A stretch of 64,000 nucleotides of DNA, taken from contig JAFVBB010000014.1 of NCBI GenBank assembly GCA_017480225.1, positions 117,311-181,310 of the forward strand, read 5' to 3'. Below are positions 8,078 to 16,979 of this stretch, in pieces. Below the pieces are notes generated by a model. The model saw only the letters and a program-made list of their open reading frames with translations, was not told the DNA's origin and made no database searches. Position 1 is the stretch's first letter; the number at the start of each line of letters is the position of its first letter. A program made the position numbers and the translations under genes. Source of the stretch: Bacteroidales bacterium (GTDB taxonomy: Bacteria > Bacteroidota > Bacteroidia > Bacteroidales > P3).

Positions 8078-8701
8078 ATGAGCAATGTACTTTTAATCAA
8101 CGGCAGCCCCCACGGCAAGGACGGCTGCACGCAGACGGCCCTCGAGGTTGTGGCCGGCACCTTGAACGACGAGGGCATCGACACCCGCATCGTGCACGTA
8201 GGCAACAAGGACATCCGTGGCTGCATAGCCTGCTACAAGTGCGCGGAGAAAGGCAGCTGCGTTTTCGACGACCTGGTGAACGAGACTGCCCCGCTGCTCG
8301 AGCAGGCCGACGGCGTGGTGGTGGGGTCGCCTGTCTACTATGCCTCCGCAAACGGCACACTGACCAATTTTCTCGACCGCCTTTTCTTCTCCACCCCTTT
8401 CAGCAAGCGCATGAAGGTCGGCGCGGCGGTGGTCTCTGCCCGCAGGGCTGGCACAACGGCCACTTTCGACCAGCTGAACAAATACTTTACCATCAATGAG
8501 ATGCCTGTGGCCAGCAGCCGCTATTGGAACATGGTGCACGGCTACTCGCGCGAGGACGTGATGCGCGACGAGGAGGGGGTGCAGTGTATGCGCATACTTG
8601 GCCGCAACATGGCTTTCCTCATCCGGGCTATAGCCGCCGAGCGCGAGCGCAACGGCCTGCCGGCGGCCGAGGAAGTCACCTATACCAACTTCATCCGCTG
8701 A
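8078..8701 (+). CDS. flavodoxin-fold NAD(P)H-dependent FMN reductase / iron-sulfur flavoprotein-like
   Basis: A 207-residue protein of the NADPH-dependent FMN reductase family. The FMN phosphate loop is GSPHGKDGCTQTAL at residues 9-22, and GSPVYYASANGTLTNFLDR carries the second flavin contact. The CIACYKCAEKGSC segment (residues about 49-61) resembles the cysteine motif of iron-sulfur flavoproteins, but its spacing is not the classic one, so cluster binding is uncertain. It is a single-gene unit with terminators on both sides of its 3' region. The physiological substrate is not predictable. Confidence 0.82.
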   Translation: MSNVLLINGSPHGKDGCTQTALEVVAGTLNDEGIDTRIVHVGNKDIRGCIACYKCAEKGSCVFDDLVNETAPLLEQADGVVVGSPVYYASANGTLTNFLDRLFFSTPFSKRMKVGAAVVSARRAGTTATFDQLNKYFTINEMPVASSRYWNMVHGYSREDVMRDEEGVQCMRILGRNMAFLIRAIAAERERNGLPAAEEVTYTNFIR

Positions 8702-8723
8702 CGCCGCTTCGGCAGAAAGAAGC

Positions 8724-8764
8724 AAAAAAAGCAGGGGCAGCCGTGGTCGGCGCCCCTGCTTTTT
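8724..8764. terminator. bidirectional terminator between flavodoxin-fold gene and pheT
   Basis: AGCAGGGGC (8730-8738) pairs with GCCCCTGCT (8752-8760). It has seven A upstream and a T run downstream, so it is usable from both sides. Confidence 0.85.
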
Positions 8765-8785
8765 CGGTTGGCATACTGCCGTGGA

Positions 8786-11266
8786 TCAGCCTCTTATCCT
8801 TGCCCCGAGCTGCGTCTCAAGTGCCTTTTGCAGTTTGGCCATGGTGGCCTCAATCTGCTTGTCGGCAAGGGTTTTGTCCTTGTCCTGCAGGGTGAAACTC
8901 ACGGCGTAACTCTTCATGCCCTCGGTGATTCCTTTGCCCTCGTAAACATCGAAGAGACTCACTGCCTTGAGCAGCTTCTTCTCGGTCTGCATGGCCACGC
9001 GCTCCACCTCGGCAAAGGTCACCTTGCGGTCGAGCACCAGGGCCAGGTCGCGGCGCACCTCCGGGAAGCGGGCCACCTCCTCGTACTTTACCTCCTTGCT
9101 GGGGTAGTGCTTGAGCATCAAGTCCCAGTCGAGCTCGGCGTAGCACACCTCCTGCTTTATGTCCATCTTCTTCAGCACGTCGCGGCGCAGGCGGCCTATG
9201 CTGCCGAGGCGCTTTTTGCTGTCGCGCATCACCAGGTCCAGGCCCTCGGCCATGCACTGCAGGGTGGTGGGCATCACCTCTACACGGCTCATGTTGACGC
9301 GCATACGGCGAAGAATGTTGGTAAGGTAGGCTTTGAGCCAGTAGAAGTCGGCGTCGGGGCTGGCCATCTTCCAGTTCTCTGGCAGCATCTTTCCAGTGAC
9401 GAACATGGCAAGGCGCTGTGTCTCGCAGAAGCGCTTGGTCACAGGCTGGTCGTCCTGGGCGTAAAGGTCGGTCTTGGAGTAGGTGCGGCCGAATTCGTAG
9501 ATGCGCTGGTTGGGCAGTTTGTAGTTCAGGTTGCGCGCGATTACCTCCAGCCCGCTGTATAGTAGCGTCTGCCGCATGACGTTCAGTTCCTTGGAAAGCG
9601 GGTTGATAATCTGCACGCACCGCTCGGCTGGGAAATCGGCGTTGCCGTCGTAGTATTCGCTCTTGGTGAGCGAGTTGTTCATCACCTCACTGAAGCCGTT
9701 GTCGCTCAGGTAGTCGCTCACCGCGTTCTTGAGCTTCAGTGGGTTTGGCTTGCTGCCGTAGGAGAGGCAACTGTTGAGCCTCTCGTCGAAGGTGATGTTG
9801 TTGTATCCATATATACGCATCACTTCCTCCACAATGTCGCACTCGCGGGTGACGTCGCACTTCATTGTGGGCACTCGCAGGGTCATTCCTTCGGAGTCCT
9901 CTCGGTCTATCTTGATGTCAAGCGACGTGAGGGCTGTGCGCACCGCCTCGAGCGGAATGTCTTTGCCGATTAGGTCGAACATGCGTCGGAAGTTCACCTC
10001 AACCACGGCTGGCTCTATCTTCTGTGGATAGATGTCCACCATCTCGCCGCACACTTCGCCGCCTGCCACCTGGCGTATTAGGCTCACGGCACGGCGCAGA
10101 GCCCACTCGGTGATGTTGGGGTCGCAGCCGCGCTCGTAGCGGTAGCTGGCGTCGGTTTTCAGGCCGTGGCGCTGCGAGGTCTTGCGTATGCTTACCGGGT
10201 TGAAGTATGCGCTCTCTATGAAGATATTCTTGGTCTCGCTGGTGACGCCGCTCTTTTGTCCGCCGAATACACCCGCTATGCACATGCCTTCGTTCTCGTT
10301 GCATATCATCAAGTCGCGCTGGTCAAGCTCGCGTTCCACTCCGTCGAGTGTGGTGAACTTGGTGCCTTGCAGCAGACGGCGCACGATGACATGGCCGCCA
10401 TCAATCTTGTCTGCGTCGAAGGCGTGCAGTGGCTGACCCACCTCCATCAGCACAAAGTTGGTCACGTCAACCACGTTGTTGATGGGGCGCAGTCCAACGG
10501 TGCGCAGGCGTTTCTGCAGCCATTCCGGGCTGTCCTTCACCTCCACCCCACGCAGGGTGATGCCCGTATAGCGCGGGCATAGGTCGGGCTCCTCGACCGT
10601 GACCCTTACCGGCGAGCCGCTTGCTGCTGGGATGAGGTCGTCAATATCTACCGGAATGAGCAGGTCCATTTGTTTGCCCTCGCGGGTATTGCGCACCGCC
10701 ACCACGTCACGCGCCACTCCTATGTGCGAGCAAGCGTCCATGCGGTTGGCTGTGATGGCCACATCGAGCACATAGTCATCATCCAGATGGAAGTACTCCT
10801 TGGCGGGCATCCCGACCGGGGCATCGTCTGGCAGCACCATGATGCCGGCGTGGTCAGAGCCAAGCTGCAGTTCGTCGGCAGCGCAGAGCATACCCTCGCT
10901 GACCGCACCGCGCAGCTTTCCTTTCTTTATTTCGTAGAACTCGGTGTCGGAAGTGTATATCTTTGTTCCTATCTGTGCGCACACCACCTTCTGTCCGGCA
11001 GCGACGTTGGGCGCGCCGCACACGATGTTCAGCGGGCGCTCGCCACCCACGTCAACTGTTGTCAGGTGCAGATGGTCACTGTCGGGATGAGGCTCACACG
11101 TCAGCACTTGTGCAATCACAACATGCTCCAACCCGCCGCGCACACTCTCCACCTTCTCCATTCCGTCAACCTCCAGGCCACTGAAGGTGAGCAAGTCGTC
11201 CAGCTGTGCAGGCGTCATATCGCCCAGTTCCACATATTCTTTCAGCCAATCGAAAGAGATATTCAT
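8786..11266 (-). CDS. pheT: phenylalanyl-tRNA synthetase beta subunit
   Basis: An 826-residue subunit of the (alpha-beta)2 enzyme that charges tRNA-Phe. The N-terminus (MNISFDWLKEYVEL) leads into a tRNA-binding OB domain (residues about 40-150), then B3/B4 editing and B5 domains (about 210-480), a catalytic-like core, and a C-terminal ferredoxin-fold anticodon-binding domain (ARFPEVRRDLALVLDRKVTFAEVE onward). The length is normal. pheS is not in the window. The start is 25 bp downstream of the RelE-type toxin gene on the same strand, and I see no promoter in that gap. Confidence 0.97.
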   Translation of the reverse strand: MNISFDWLKEYVELGDMTPAQLDDLLTFSGLEVDGMEKVESVRGGLEHVVIAQVLTCEPHPDSDHLHLTTVDVGGERPLNIVCGAPNVAAGQKVVCAQIGTKIYTSDTEFYEIKKGKLRGAVSEGMLCAADELQLGSDHAGIMVLPDDAPVGMPAKEYFHLDDDYVLDVAITANRMDACSHIGVARDVVAVRNTREGKQMDLLIPVDIDDLIPAASGSPVRVTVEEPDLCPRYTGITLRGVEVKDSPEWLQKRLRTVGLRPINNVVDVTNFVLMEVGQPLHAFDADKIDGGHVIVRRLLQGTKFTTLDGVERELDQRDLMICNENEGMCIAGVFGGQKSGVTSETKNIFIESAYFNPVSIRKTSQRHGLKTDASYRYERGCDPNITEWALRRAVSLIRQVAGGEVCGEMVDIYPQKIEPAVVEVNFRRMFDLIGKDIPLEAVRTALTSLDIKIDREDSEGMTLRVPTMKCDVTRECDIVEEVMRIYGYNNITFDERLNSCLSYGSKPNPLKLKNAVSDYLSDNGFSEVMNNSLTKSEYYDGNADFPAERCVQIINPLSKELNVMRQTLLYSGLEVIARNLNYKLPNQRIYEFGRTYSKTDLYAQDDQPVTKRFCETQRLAMFVTGKMLPENWKMASPDADFYWLKAYLTNILRRMRVNMSRVEVMPTTLQCMAEGLDLVMRDSKKRLGSIGRLRRDVLKKMDIKQEVCYAELDWDLMLKHYPSKEVKYEEVARFPEVRRDLALVLDRKVTFAEVERVAMQTEKKLLKAVSLFDVYEGKGITEGMKSYAVSFTLQDKDKTLADKQIEATMAKLQKALETQLGARIRG

Positions 11267-11291
11267 ATTTGCGTTTTTTAGTAGTCGTTGT

Positions 11292-11636
11292 CTATTTTTT
11301 CAATCCTGCCGAGTGCAGCCGTTCCACAATCTCACGCTTTGTGATGCTTCCCAGTTCAGACTTGTCGTAGATGGTCACCAACACCACACGCCCTTCCTCC
11401 GCACGTGTGATTACATTGTAAGTGATCACCCTCGCGCCAGCACTCTTGCCCTTGCCTTTCGAACTGATGGCCATACGCACTTTTCGGATGCCGTCGCCCA
11501 TGTCCACACCCTTGGAGGGGTTGGCTTGGAGGTCTTGCAGCAACTGGGCGTAATCATCTTTGATTGAACGATAGCGCTTGGCCAGGCGACGCAACTCCCG
11601 CTCAAACTCTGGCAGATACTCTATCCTACAACTCAT
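11292..11636 (-). CDS. RelE/ParE-family toxin
   Basis: A 114-residue basic protein with the RelE/ParE layout: EYLPEFERELRRLAKRYRSIKDDYAQLL, then IRKVRMAISSKGKGKSAGARVITYNVI, and VVLVTIYDKSELGSI near the end. Proteins of this type are usually ribosome-dependent mRNA interferases or gyrase inhibitors; the SKGKGKSGGARVI-type core is common among RelE-like toxins of Bacteroidota. Its first 11 bp overlap the end of the upstream antitoxin gene, so translation is coupled. It ends 25 bp before pheT. Confidence 0.85.
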   Translation of the reverse strand: MSCRIEYLPEFERELRRLAKRYRSIKDDYAQLLQDLQANPSKGVDMGDGIRKVRMAISSKGKGKSAGARVITYNVITRAEEGRVVLVTIYDKSELGSITKREIVERLHSAGLKK

Positions 11637-11865
11637 TCAGCAGTTCCTCCGCACTTTTGAGTTGCAACTTCCCCTGCTCCCACAATCTCACTTCCTGCAT
11701 ACCGCGGCAGATGCTGTCGAGGACATACTCCTTCGTGTCGGGTTCGGGGGCAGACTTTGCCTTATGTCCACTCTCGGTATAACTTATTCCCAACCCCTTG
11801 AACATTGTCACCACCGTTTCGTAGTAGGCTGCTGGTATCTGTGCTGTTATCTGTCTTGTCGCCAT
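11626..11865 (-). CDS. antitoxin of the RelE-type module
   Basis: A 79-residue protein preceding and overlapping the toxin gene by 11 bp, the standard order for type II modules. The N-terminus MATRQITAQIPAAYYETVVTM may form the DNA-binding or dimerising part; the acidic C-terminus (LKSAEELLNEL) is a plausible toxin-wrapping tail. I cannot assign a named antitoxin family. No consensus promoter or operator palindrome was found in 11866-11960. Confidence 0.72.
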   Translation of the reverse strand: MATRQITAQIPAAYYETVVTMFKGLGISYTESGHKAKSAPEPDTKEYVLDSICRGMQEVRLWEQGKLQLKSAEELLNEL

Positions 11866-12008
11866 AATGGGTATTCTTTTTAGCAGTACAACGCCAACAT
11901 CCCTGATTTATTACTTGTGCGACGAAAAAAACATCACGCCACACGCTCTCCCTACGTGTTGCCATGCGGAAGACGGCATAAATATGTCGTTGTCAAGCAG
12001 CACACAAA

Positions 12009-12054
12009 AGCGATGCCTTGCACCATATACCTACCTATGGCACAAGGCATCGCT
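12009..12054 (-). terminator. glnS terminator
   Basis: AGCGATGCCTTG (12009-12020) pairs with CAAGGCATCGCT (12043-12054). The loop contains a second pairing CCATA/TATGG. On the minus strand the stem is followed by a T run (complement of AAAA at 12006-12009). Confidence 0.78.
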
Positions 12055-12079
12055 TATCTATAATCCCTTATCGCCGGGG

Positions 12080-13768
12080 TTACTTCACCTTTGCCCAGCT
12101 GTCCTTGAGGGTGCAGCTACGGTTGAAGACCAGGTGGTCGGGCGTGCTGTCGCGGTCGACGCAGAAATAGCCCATCCGCTCAAACTGGTAACGCTCTATG
12201 CCGTCGGCAAAGCGCCCATTGTCGCCTTCGCGCAGGGCGGGCTCGCACTTGGCTGTCACTACATTGAGCGACTGCGGGTTGAGGTTCTCGAGGAAGGTGT
12301 GCCCCTCCTCCACATCGTCGGGCGCTTCGGTGGCGAAGAGGCGGTCGAAGAGGCGCACCTCGGCATCGATGGCGTGGTCGGCGCTGACCCAATGGATGGT
12401 GCCCTTCACCTTGCGCCCGTCGGGGGCATCGCCACCGCGCGTGGCGGGGTCGTAAGTGCAGTGGATGCAGGTGATGCGTCCGTCGGCATCTTTCTCTACG
12501 CTCTGTGCCGTAACGAAGTAGGCATAGCGCAGCCGCACCTCCTGCCCAATCGCCATACGGAAATATTTCTTGGGAGCCACCTCCATAAAGTCGTCGCGCT
12601 CGATGTAGAGTTCGCGACCGAAAGGCACCTCGCGCGTGCCGTCGTCGGCGCACTCGGGGTTGTTCACCGCCGTCAGCATTTCGGTTTGTCCCTCGGGGTA
12701 GTTGTCGATCACCACCTTCACGGGGTCGAGCACCGCCATACGCCGCTGTGCCACGCGGTTCAGATGCTCGCGCAGCGAGAATTCCAGCAGGCCGTAGTCG
12801 ATGATATTGTCGCGCTTGGCCACGCCGATGCGCTCGCAGAAGGCGCGTATGCTCTCGGGCGTATAGCCACGCCGACGGAAGCCGCAGATGGTAGGCATGC
12901 GCGGATCGTCCCATCCACTGACGTAGCCCTCCTTAACCAGTTGCAGCAGTTTGCGCTTGCTCATCACCGTATAATTGATGTTGAGCCGGGCAAACTCGTA
13001 CTGATGCGACGGCCAAATGCCCAGCTGCTCAATAAACCAGTCGTAGAGCGGACGGTGAATGTCGAACTCAAGGGTGCAAATGCTGTGGGTGATATGCTCG
13101 ATGGAGTCGCTCTGTCCGTGGGCGTAGTCGTACATCGGGTAGATGCACCACTTGTCGCCCGTGCGGTGGTGGTGGGCATGGAGGATGCGGTACATGATCG
13201 GGTCGCGGAACATCATGTTGGGGTGGCTCATGCTGATCTTGGCACGCAGCACCTTGCTGCCGTCCTCAAACTCGCCCGCACGCATACGGCGGAAGAGGTC
13301 GAGGTTTTCCGCCACCGAGCGGTTGCGGTAGGGGCTGTCGGTGCCGGGGGTGGTCACCGTGCCGCGGCCGGCGCGTATCTCGTCGAGCGTCTGGTCGTCC
13401 ACATAGGCCATCCCTTTCTCTATCATCAGCTCGGCCCACTCGTAGAGCTGCTCGAAGTAGTCGCTGGCATAGTGCATCTCCGCCCAGTCGAAACCCAGCC
13501 AGTGGATGTCCTCCTGTATCGAGTCCACATATTCGGTGTCCTCCTTCACAGGGTTGGTGTCGTCGAAGCGCAGGTTGGTCTTGCCGCCGTACTTCTTCGC
13601 CAGGCCGAAGTTGATGCATATCGACTTCGCGTGGCCTATGTGCAGATAGCCGTTGGGCTCGGGTGGAAAACGAGTCTGTATTGAGGTGTGCCTGCCCTCG
13701 TTCAAATCGCTCTCGATAATCTCCTCAAGGAAATTCAATTGCCTTCCCGCATTGGTGTTCTCTTCCAT
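12080..13768 (-). CDS. glnS: glutaminyl-tRNA synthetase
   Basis: A 562-residue class I synthetase that charges tRNA-Gln directly. The HIGH motif is in [16 protein letters not shown] (residues about 35-50) and the KMSKS counterpart reads [27 protein letters not shown] and the C-terminal two-barrel anticodon domain are those of GlnRS rather than GluRS. The start ATG 13768 follows a -7 element at 13822-13829. It is transcribed away from the DUF1599 gene, and the 466-bp region between holds palindrome copy 2. Confidence 0.97.
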   Translation of the reverse strand: MEENTNAGRQLNFLEEIIESDLNEGRHTSIQTRFPPEPNGYLHIGHAKSICINFGLAKKYGGKTNLRFDDTNPVKEDTEYVDSIQEDIHWLGFDWAEMHYASDYFEQLYEWAELMIEKGMAYVDDQTLDEIRAGRGTVTTPGTDSPYRNRSVAENLDLFRRMRAGEFEDGSKVLRAKISMSHPNMMFRDPIMYRILHAHHHRTGDKWCIYPMYDYAHGQSDSIEHITHSICTLEFDIHRPLYDWFIEQLGIWPSHQYEFARLNINYTVMSKRKLLQLVKEGYVSGWDDPRMPTICGFRRRGYTPESIRAFCERIGVAKRDNIIDYGLLEFSLREHLNRVAQRRMAVLDPVKVVIDNYPEGQTEMLTAVNNPECADDGTREVPFGRELYIERDDFMEVAPKKYFRMAIGQEVRLRYAYFVTAQSVEKDADGRITCIHCTYDPATRGGDAPDGRKVKGTIHWVSADHAIDAEVRLFDRLFATEAPDDVEEGHTFLENLNPQSLNVVTAKCEPALREGDNGRFADGIERYQFERMGYFCVDRDSTPDHLVFNRSCTLKDSWAKVK

Positions 13769-13821
13769 AATATGCTGTGTTTTTATGTGTTGAAGCCGCA
13801 GAGGCCTATGTGTTCAAACTA

Positions 13822-13829
13822 CAAAGATA
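13822..13829 (-). promoter_or_regulatory. probable glnS promoter (-7 element)
   Basis: The minus strand reads TATCTTTG here, a perfect TAnnTTTG. The -33 box at the expected distance is weak (GTTG near 13846-13849). Confidence 0.5.
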
Positions 13830-14041
13830 CACATTTTTTCTTTTTCAACGCCGCCTGCGTCCAAAAAATGTGCCTCCGTCCGCACGGCTGGCATCGCCCA
13901 GCTGGCACCGTGCGGAGCGGCTCCCGTAGCATAAAAATCACCCCTGCTATATGGGTGATTAACAGATGATTGTAGAGTGTTGTTGCTTGTAATATATTGA
14001 AAACCAGCTGCACGGGGTATCAAGGCAATGTCAGGGCCGTC

Positions 14042-14134
14042 TGTTCTTCGATTGTTCTTCGATTGTTCTCCGATTGTTCTTCGATTTGCATTCGAAGAAC
14101 AATCGGAGAACAATCGAAGAACAATCGAGGAACA
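14042..14134. repeat. 11-bp-unit palindrome, copy 2 (4+4 units)
   Basis: Units are named as at copy 1. The left arm is E E V E (14042-14085), the centre TTGCA, and the right arm E' V' E' E' (14091-14134) with two substitutions: the first unit reads TTCGAAGAACA and the last ATCGAGGAACA. The V unit is matched by V' at its mirror position, and the A-to-G change in the last unit would still pair as G-U in RNA. The flank GGCAATGTCAGGGCCGTC on the left is the reverse complement of the right flank at copies 3 and 5, so this copy is inverted relative to them. Confidence 0.96.
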
Positions 14135-14234
14135 CACTGTCCTGCCGCGCGGCAGGGAGGCGGCGCGGCGCGCCGATGCCCGAAAATTATTTCCGGTCGG
14201 CGCAATATATCGGGCTGGCGGCCGTTGTGTGTGA

Positions 14235-14816
14235 ATGATTATGGACAAGGAGATGCAAAACGACAGGACGCGGCTCGAGGTGGAGCGCGAGGCGGCTTGC
14301 TGCCGCTCGCTCTTCGAGGGCAAGACGCGCGACTACGGCACGGCGTGGCGTGTGCTGCGCCTGCCGTCGCTCACCGACCAGATACTCATCAAGGCCAGGC
14401 GCATCAGGAGCGTGCAGGAGAGCGGCGAGAACCGCGTGGGCGACTCGCTGCGCGGCGAGCTGGTGGCCATCGTGAACTACGCGGTGATGGCCCTGGTGCA
14501 GGGCACGCTGGACGACGGCGAGCCGATGGAGCTGCCGCTGGACCGTGCCATGGAGCTGTACGACCAGCAGATGGCCGCCACGCTCGACCTCATGATGGCC
14601 AAGAACCACGACTACGGCGAGGCCTGGAGGCAGATGCGTGTGGGGTCGATGGTTGACATGATGCTGATGAAGCTTATGAGAATAAAACAGATTGAGGACA
14701 ACGGAGGCCGCACCGAGGTGAGCGAGGGCGTGGAGGGCGGCTACCGCGACATTGTGAACTACGCCCTTTTCTGCCTGGTGCGCACGGCGGACGACGGGAA
14801 GGAGGCTGCGGTATGA
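14235..14816 (+). CDS. DUF1599 protein with two tandem domain copies
   Basis: A 193-residue cytoplasmic protein. The same block occurs twice: residues about 28-95 (KTRDYGTAWRVLRLPSLTDQ, RRIRSVQ, LVAIVNYAVMALVQG) and about 122-187 (KNHDYGEAWRQMRVGSMVD, MRIKQIED, YRDIVNYALFCLVR). This matches DUF1599, also called nucleotide-modification-associated domain 1, whose activity is unknown. Starts at 14235 or 14241 are both possible. Its TGA overlaps the ATG of the DoxX-like gene by 4 bp, which begins a long coupled run. It is the first gene downstream of palindrome copy 2. Confidence 0.8.
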   Translation: MIMDKEMQNDRTRLEVEREAACCRSLFEGKTRDYGTAWRVLRLPSLTDQILIKARRIRSVQESGENRVGDSLRGELVAIVNYAVMALVQGTLDDGEPMELPLDRAMELYDQQMAATLDLMMAKNHDYGEAWRQMRVGSMVDMMLMKLMRIKQIEDNGGRTEVSEGVEGGYRDIVNYALFCLVRTADDGKEAAV

Positions 14817-15937
14817 ACGGACGCAACAGCCTGGCCTATTCGCTGAATGTCATTGCCCGCTGGGTGGTGGGGCTGGTTTTCCTCTTCTCCAGTTTCGTGA
14901 AAGGGGTCGACCCGATGGGCACCACGTTCAAGGTGCAGGAATACATGCAGGTGTGGAGCCTGGGCGGCATCACCTTCGACTGGGCGCTGCCTTTGGCCGG
15001 CACGCTCAGCACGGCTCTCATCTGTGCCGAGTTTGTGGTGGGCGTGCTGCTCATCGCCAACGCCTACCGCCGCCTGTCGGCATGGTCGCTGCTGGTGCTG
15101 ATGTCGTTTTTCACGGTCACCACGTTCTTCGACGCGCTGACCAACAAGGTGAGCGACTGCGGCTGCTTCGGCGACGCCATCAAGCTGACAAACTGGCAGA
15201 CGTTCTGGAAGAACATAGCCCTCGACGTGCCAACGGTGTGGATTGTGCTCACGCGCAACCTGCGCCGCAAGCGCCGCTTCGAGCGCGACGGCCTGATTCT
15301 CATCGGCGCCGTGGCGGCGATGCTGCTGTTCGAGCTCTACAACACGCGCCACGAGCCGGTCATCGACTTCCGCCCATGGAAGAAGGGCAACGTGGTGGCT
15401 GTGGAGAAGGAGGCCATGAACCACATGATACTGAAGCACAAGACCACCGGTGAGGTGAAAGATGTGGCCTACGCCAACGGTGGCTGGAACGAGGTGCCGG
15501 AGGAGTATCGCGACTTTGATGTGTGGGAGGTGCTCTCGTCGCGCACCGACAGCCCGGTCGAGATAGTGCCCGAAGGCTTCGGCATGACCGACCTCGACGG
15601 CGAGGATTGTGCCGCCGAGGTGCTGCTCTCGCCCGACGGGGTGCTGGTGATGACGGCCTACAGGCTGGAGAAGATTGACGAGCGCGGCGCGGCCTCGATG
15701 CGCGCGGCCATGGCCGCCGCCGAGGAGAACGGCTACAGAGCCCTGCTCCTCATCTCGGCCCTGCCGGAGGAGGTGCAGGCCTGGCTCTACGAGCACTCGA
15801 TGGCGGGGCTCGACTACTACTTCGCCGACGACACCGCCATCAAGGCCATGCTGCGCGGCAACCCCGGCTTCATGCTGCTGAAGCAGGGCGTGGTGACAGG
15901 CAAAGGACGCTCGGTGCGCGGGCTCGGGTTTGAGTGA
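14813..15937 (+). CDS. DoxX-like membrane protein of the BT_3928 type
   Basis: A 374-residue protein. The first 155 residues hold four hydrophobic segments typical of the DoxX/MauE fold (WVVGLVFLFSSFVKG, LICAEFVVGVLLIANA, SLLVLMSFFTVTTFFDAL) with a conserved cysteine pair in SDCGCFGDA near residue 117. The remaining part is soluble and resembles the thioredoxin-like or uncharacterised tail of BT_3928-family proteins. A redox role is suggested by the cysteines but not shown. It overlaps the upstream DUF1599 gene by 4 bp; the two are commonly neighbours in Bacteroidales. Confidence 0.8.
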   Translation: MNGRNSLAYSLNVIARWVVGLVFLFSSFVKGVDPMGTTFKVQEYMQVWSLGGITFDWALPLAGTLSTALICAEFVVGVLLIANAYRRLSAWSLLVLMSFFTVTTFFDALTNKVSDCGCFGDAIKLTNWQTFWKNIALDVPTVWIVLTRNLRRKRRFERDGLILIGAVAAMLLFELYNTRHEPVIDFRPWKKGNVVAVEKEAMNHMILKHKTTGEVKDVAYANGGWNEVPEEYRDFDVWEVLSSRTDSPVEIVPEGFGMTDLDGEDCAAEVLLSPDGVLVMTAYRLEKIDERGAASMRAAMAAAEENGYRALLLISALPEEVQAWLYEHSMAGLDYYFADDTAIKAMLRGNPGFMLLKQGVVTGKGRSVRGLGFE

Positions 15938-15959
15938 AACGAACAAAAGATTGCTGACT

Positions 15960-16505
15960 ATGATACAGAGAATACAAAGTTTTTGGCTGGTGCTGGCGGC
16001 GTGCTGCGTGGCGCTGATGTTCATGTTCCCGGTGGCCGAGTACCATGCCGTGGTGGCGTCGGGCGGCCAGCAGGTGCAGGCCCGCCTCGACCTCGTGGCA
16101 AAGGACAGCCCGGAGATGATGAACCAGATGCTGCAGCAAAGCCCGGTGGTGGAGTACGGACAGCGCATGAGCGGTTTCCGCACCTGGCCGCTGTCTGTGC
16201 TGGCCTCGCTGGTGATAGTGCTGGCCGTGGTGAGCATATTCCTCTACGGCAACCGTGTGCGGCAGATGCGCGTGGTGGCCGTGGGCTTCCTGCTCAATGT
16301 CGTGCTGGTGTTCCTGCTCTTCTTCTGGGCAGTCGACGCCTACGGCAAGATTGTGCTGCGGCAGATGTCGGCCTCCGACCTGCAGGTCACGTGGTTCGTC
16401 GGGGCCTATGCGCCGATAGTGTCGCTGGTGTTCCTGGTGCTGGCACACCGTGGAATAAAGAAAGACGAGGCCAAGGTGCGTGCCGCCGACAGGCTGCGCC
16501 GTTGA
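15960..16505 (+). CDS. DUF4293 membrane protein
   Basis: A 181-residue protein beginning MIQRIQSFWLVLAACCVALMF; the MIQRIQ start and four predicted membrane segments are those of DUF4293. ATG 15960 is preferred to the in-frame GTG 15930 because it gives the family's usual N-terminus. It lies 22 bp after the DoxX-like gene. Function unknown; the C-terminus is charged (KKDEAKVRAADRLRR). Confidence 0.8.
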   Translation: MIQRIQSFWLVLAACCVALMFMFPVAEYHAVVASGGQQVQARLDLVAKDSPEMMNQMLQQSPVVEYGQRMSGFRTWPLSVLASLVIVLAVVSIFLYGNRVRQMRVVAVGFLLNVVLVFLLFFWAVDAYGKIVLRQMSASDLQVTWFVGAYAPIVSLVFLVLAHRGIKKDEAKVRAADRLRR

Positions 16506-16524
16506 CGTGAGTGGAGACAGGATC

Positions 16525-16956
16525 ATGGCGGCAGACTTGACGGTTGACTTCACGATAGACGCCCTGCCCGAGGTGGCACGGAATTTGCTGCACACCTTTG
16601 CCGACGAGCGCTTCTTCGCCTTCTTTGGCAAGATGGGGGTGGGGAAGACCACGCTGATTAAGGAAATGTGCGCCGCGCTGGGGGTGGAGGACACTGTGTG
16701 CAGCCCCACCTTCGCCATAGTGAACGAGTACTCGGGGCACGACGGTGCGCCGGTCTACCACTTCGACTTCTACCGCATGAAGACGATGGCCGAGGCTTAC
16801 GACATAGGCTACGAGGAGTACTTCTACAGCGGGTGCTACTGTTTCACAGAGTGGACGGAGAAGATAGAGCCGCTGTTGCCCGCGAGGCACGTGCGTGTGG
16901 AGCTTGGTGAGCGAGGCGGCGGCAGGTGCCTGAAGGCCTGCCTGATTACAGAATAG
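16525..16956 (+). CDS. tsaE: tRNA threonylcarbamoyladenosine biosynthesis ATPase TsaE
   Basis: A 143-residue P-loop ATPase that helps TsaB/TsaD make the t6A37 modification. Walker A is GKMGVGKT at residues 35-42. SPTFAIVNEY and VYHFDFYRM are family signatures, and the tail has TEWTEKIEPLLP. ATG 16525 matches the usual length; the frame is open to 16480 but without family similarity. It sits 19 bp after DUF4293 and 23 bp before rsfS. Confidence 0.93.
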   Translation: MAADLTVDFTIDALPEVARNLLHTFADERFFAFFGKMGVGKTTLIKEMCAALGVEDTVCSPTFAIVNEYSGHDGAPVYHFDFYRMKTMAEAYDIGYEEYFYSGCYCFTEWTEKIEPLLPARHVRVELGERGGGRCLKACLITE

Positions 16957-16979
16957 ACAGAAAGAACGCAAACAATACA

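Larger units (their letters stand above)
13769..14234. other. divergent intergenic region with hairpins and palindrome copy 2
   Basis: These 466 bp lie between glnS (minus) and the DUF1599 gene (plus). Besides the glnS -7 box they hold an imperfect stem-loop with TCCGCACGG pairing to CCGTGCGGA (about 13878-13916), a second hairpin AATCACCC/GGGTGATT (13936-13960), and palindrome copy 2 (14042-14134). The 100 bp after the palindrome are GC-rich and contain an inverted GC run, but no promoter I can identify. Confidence 0.7.
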
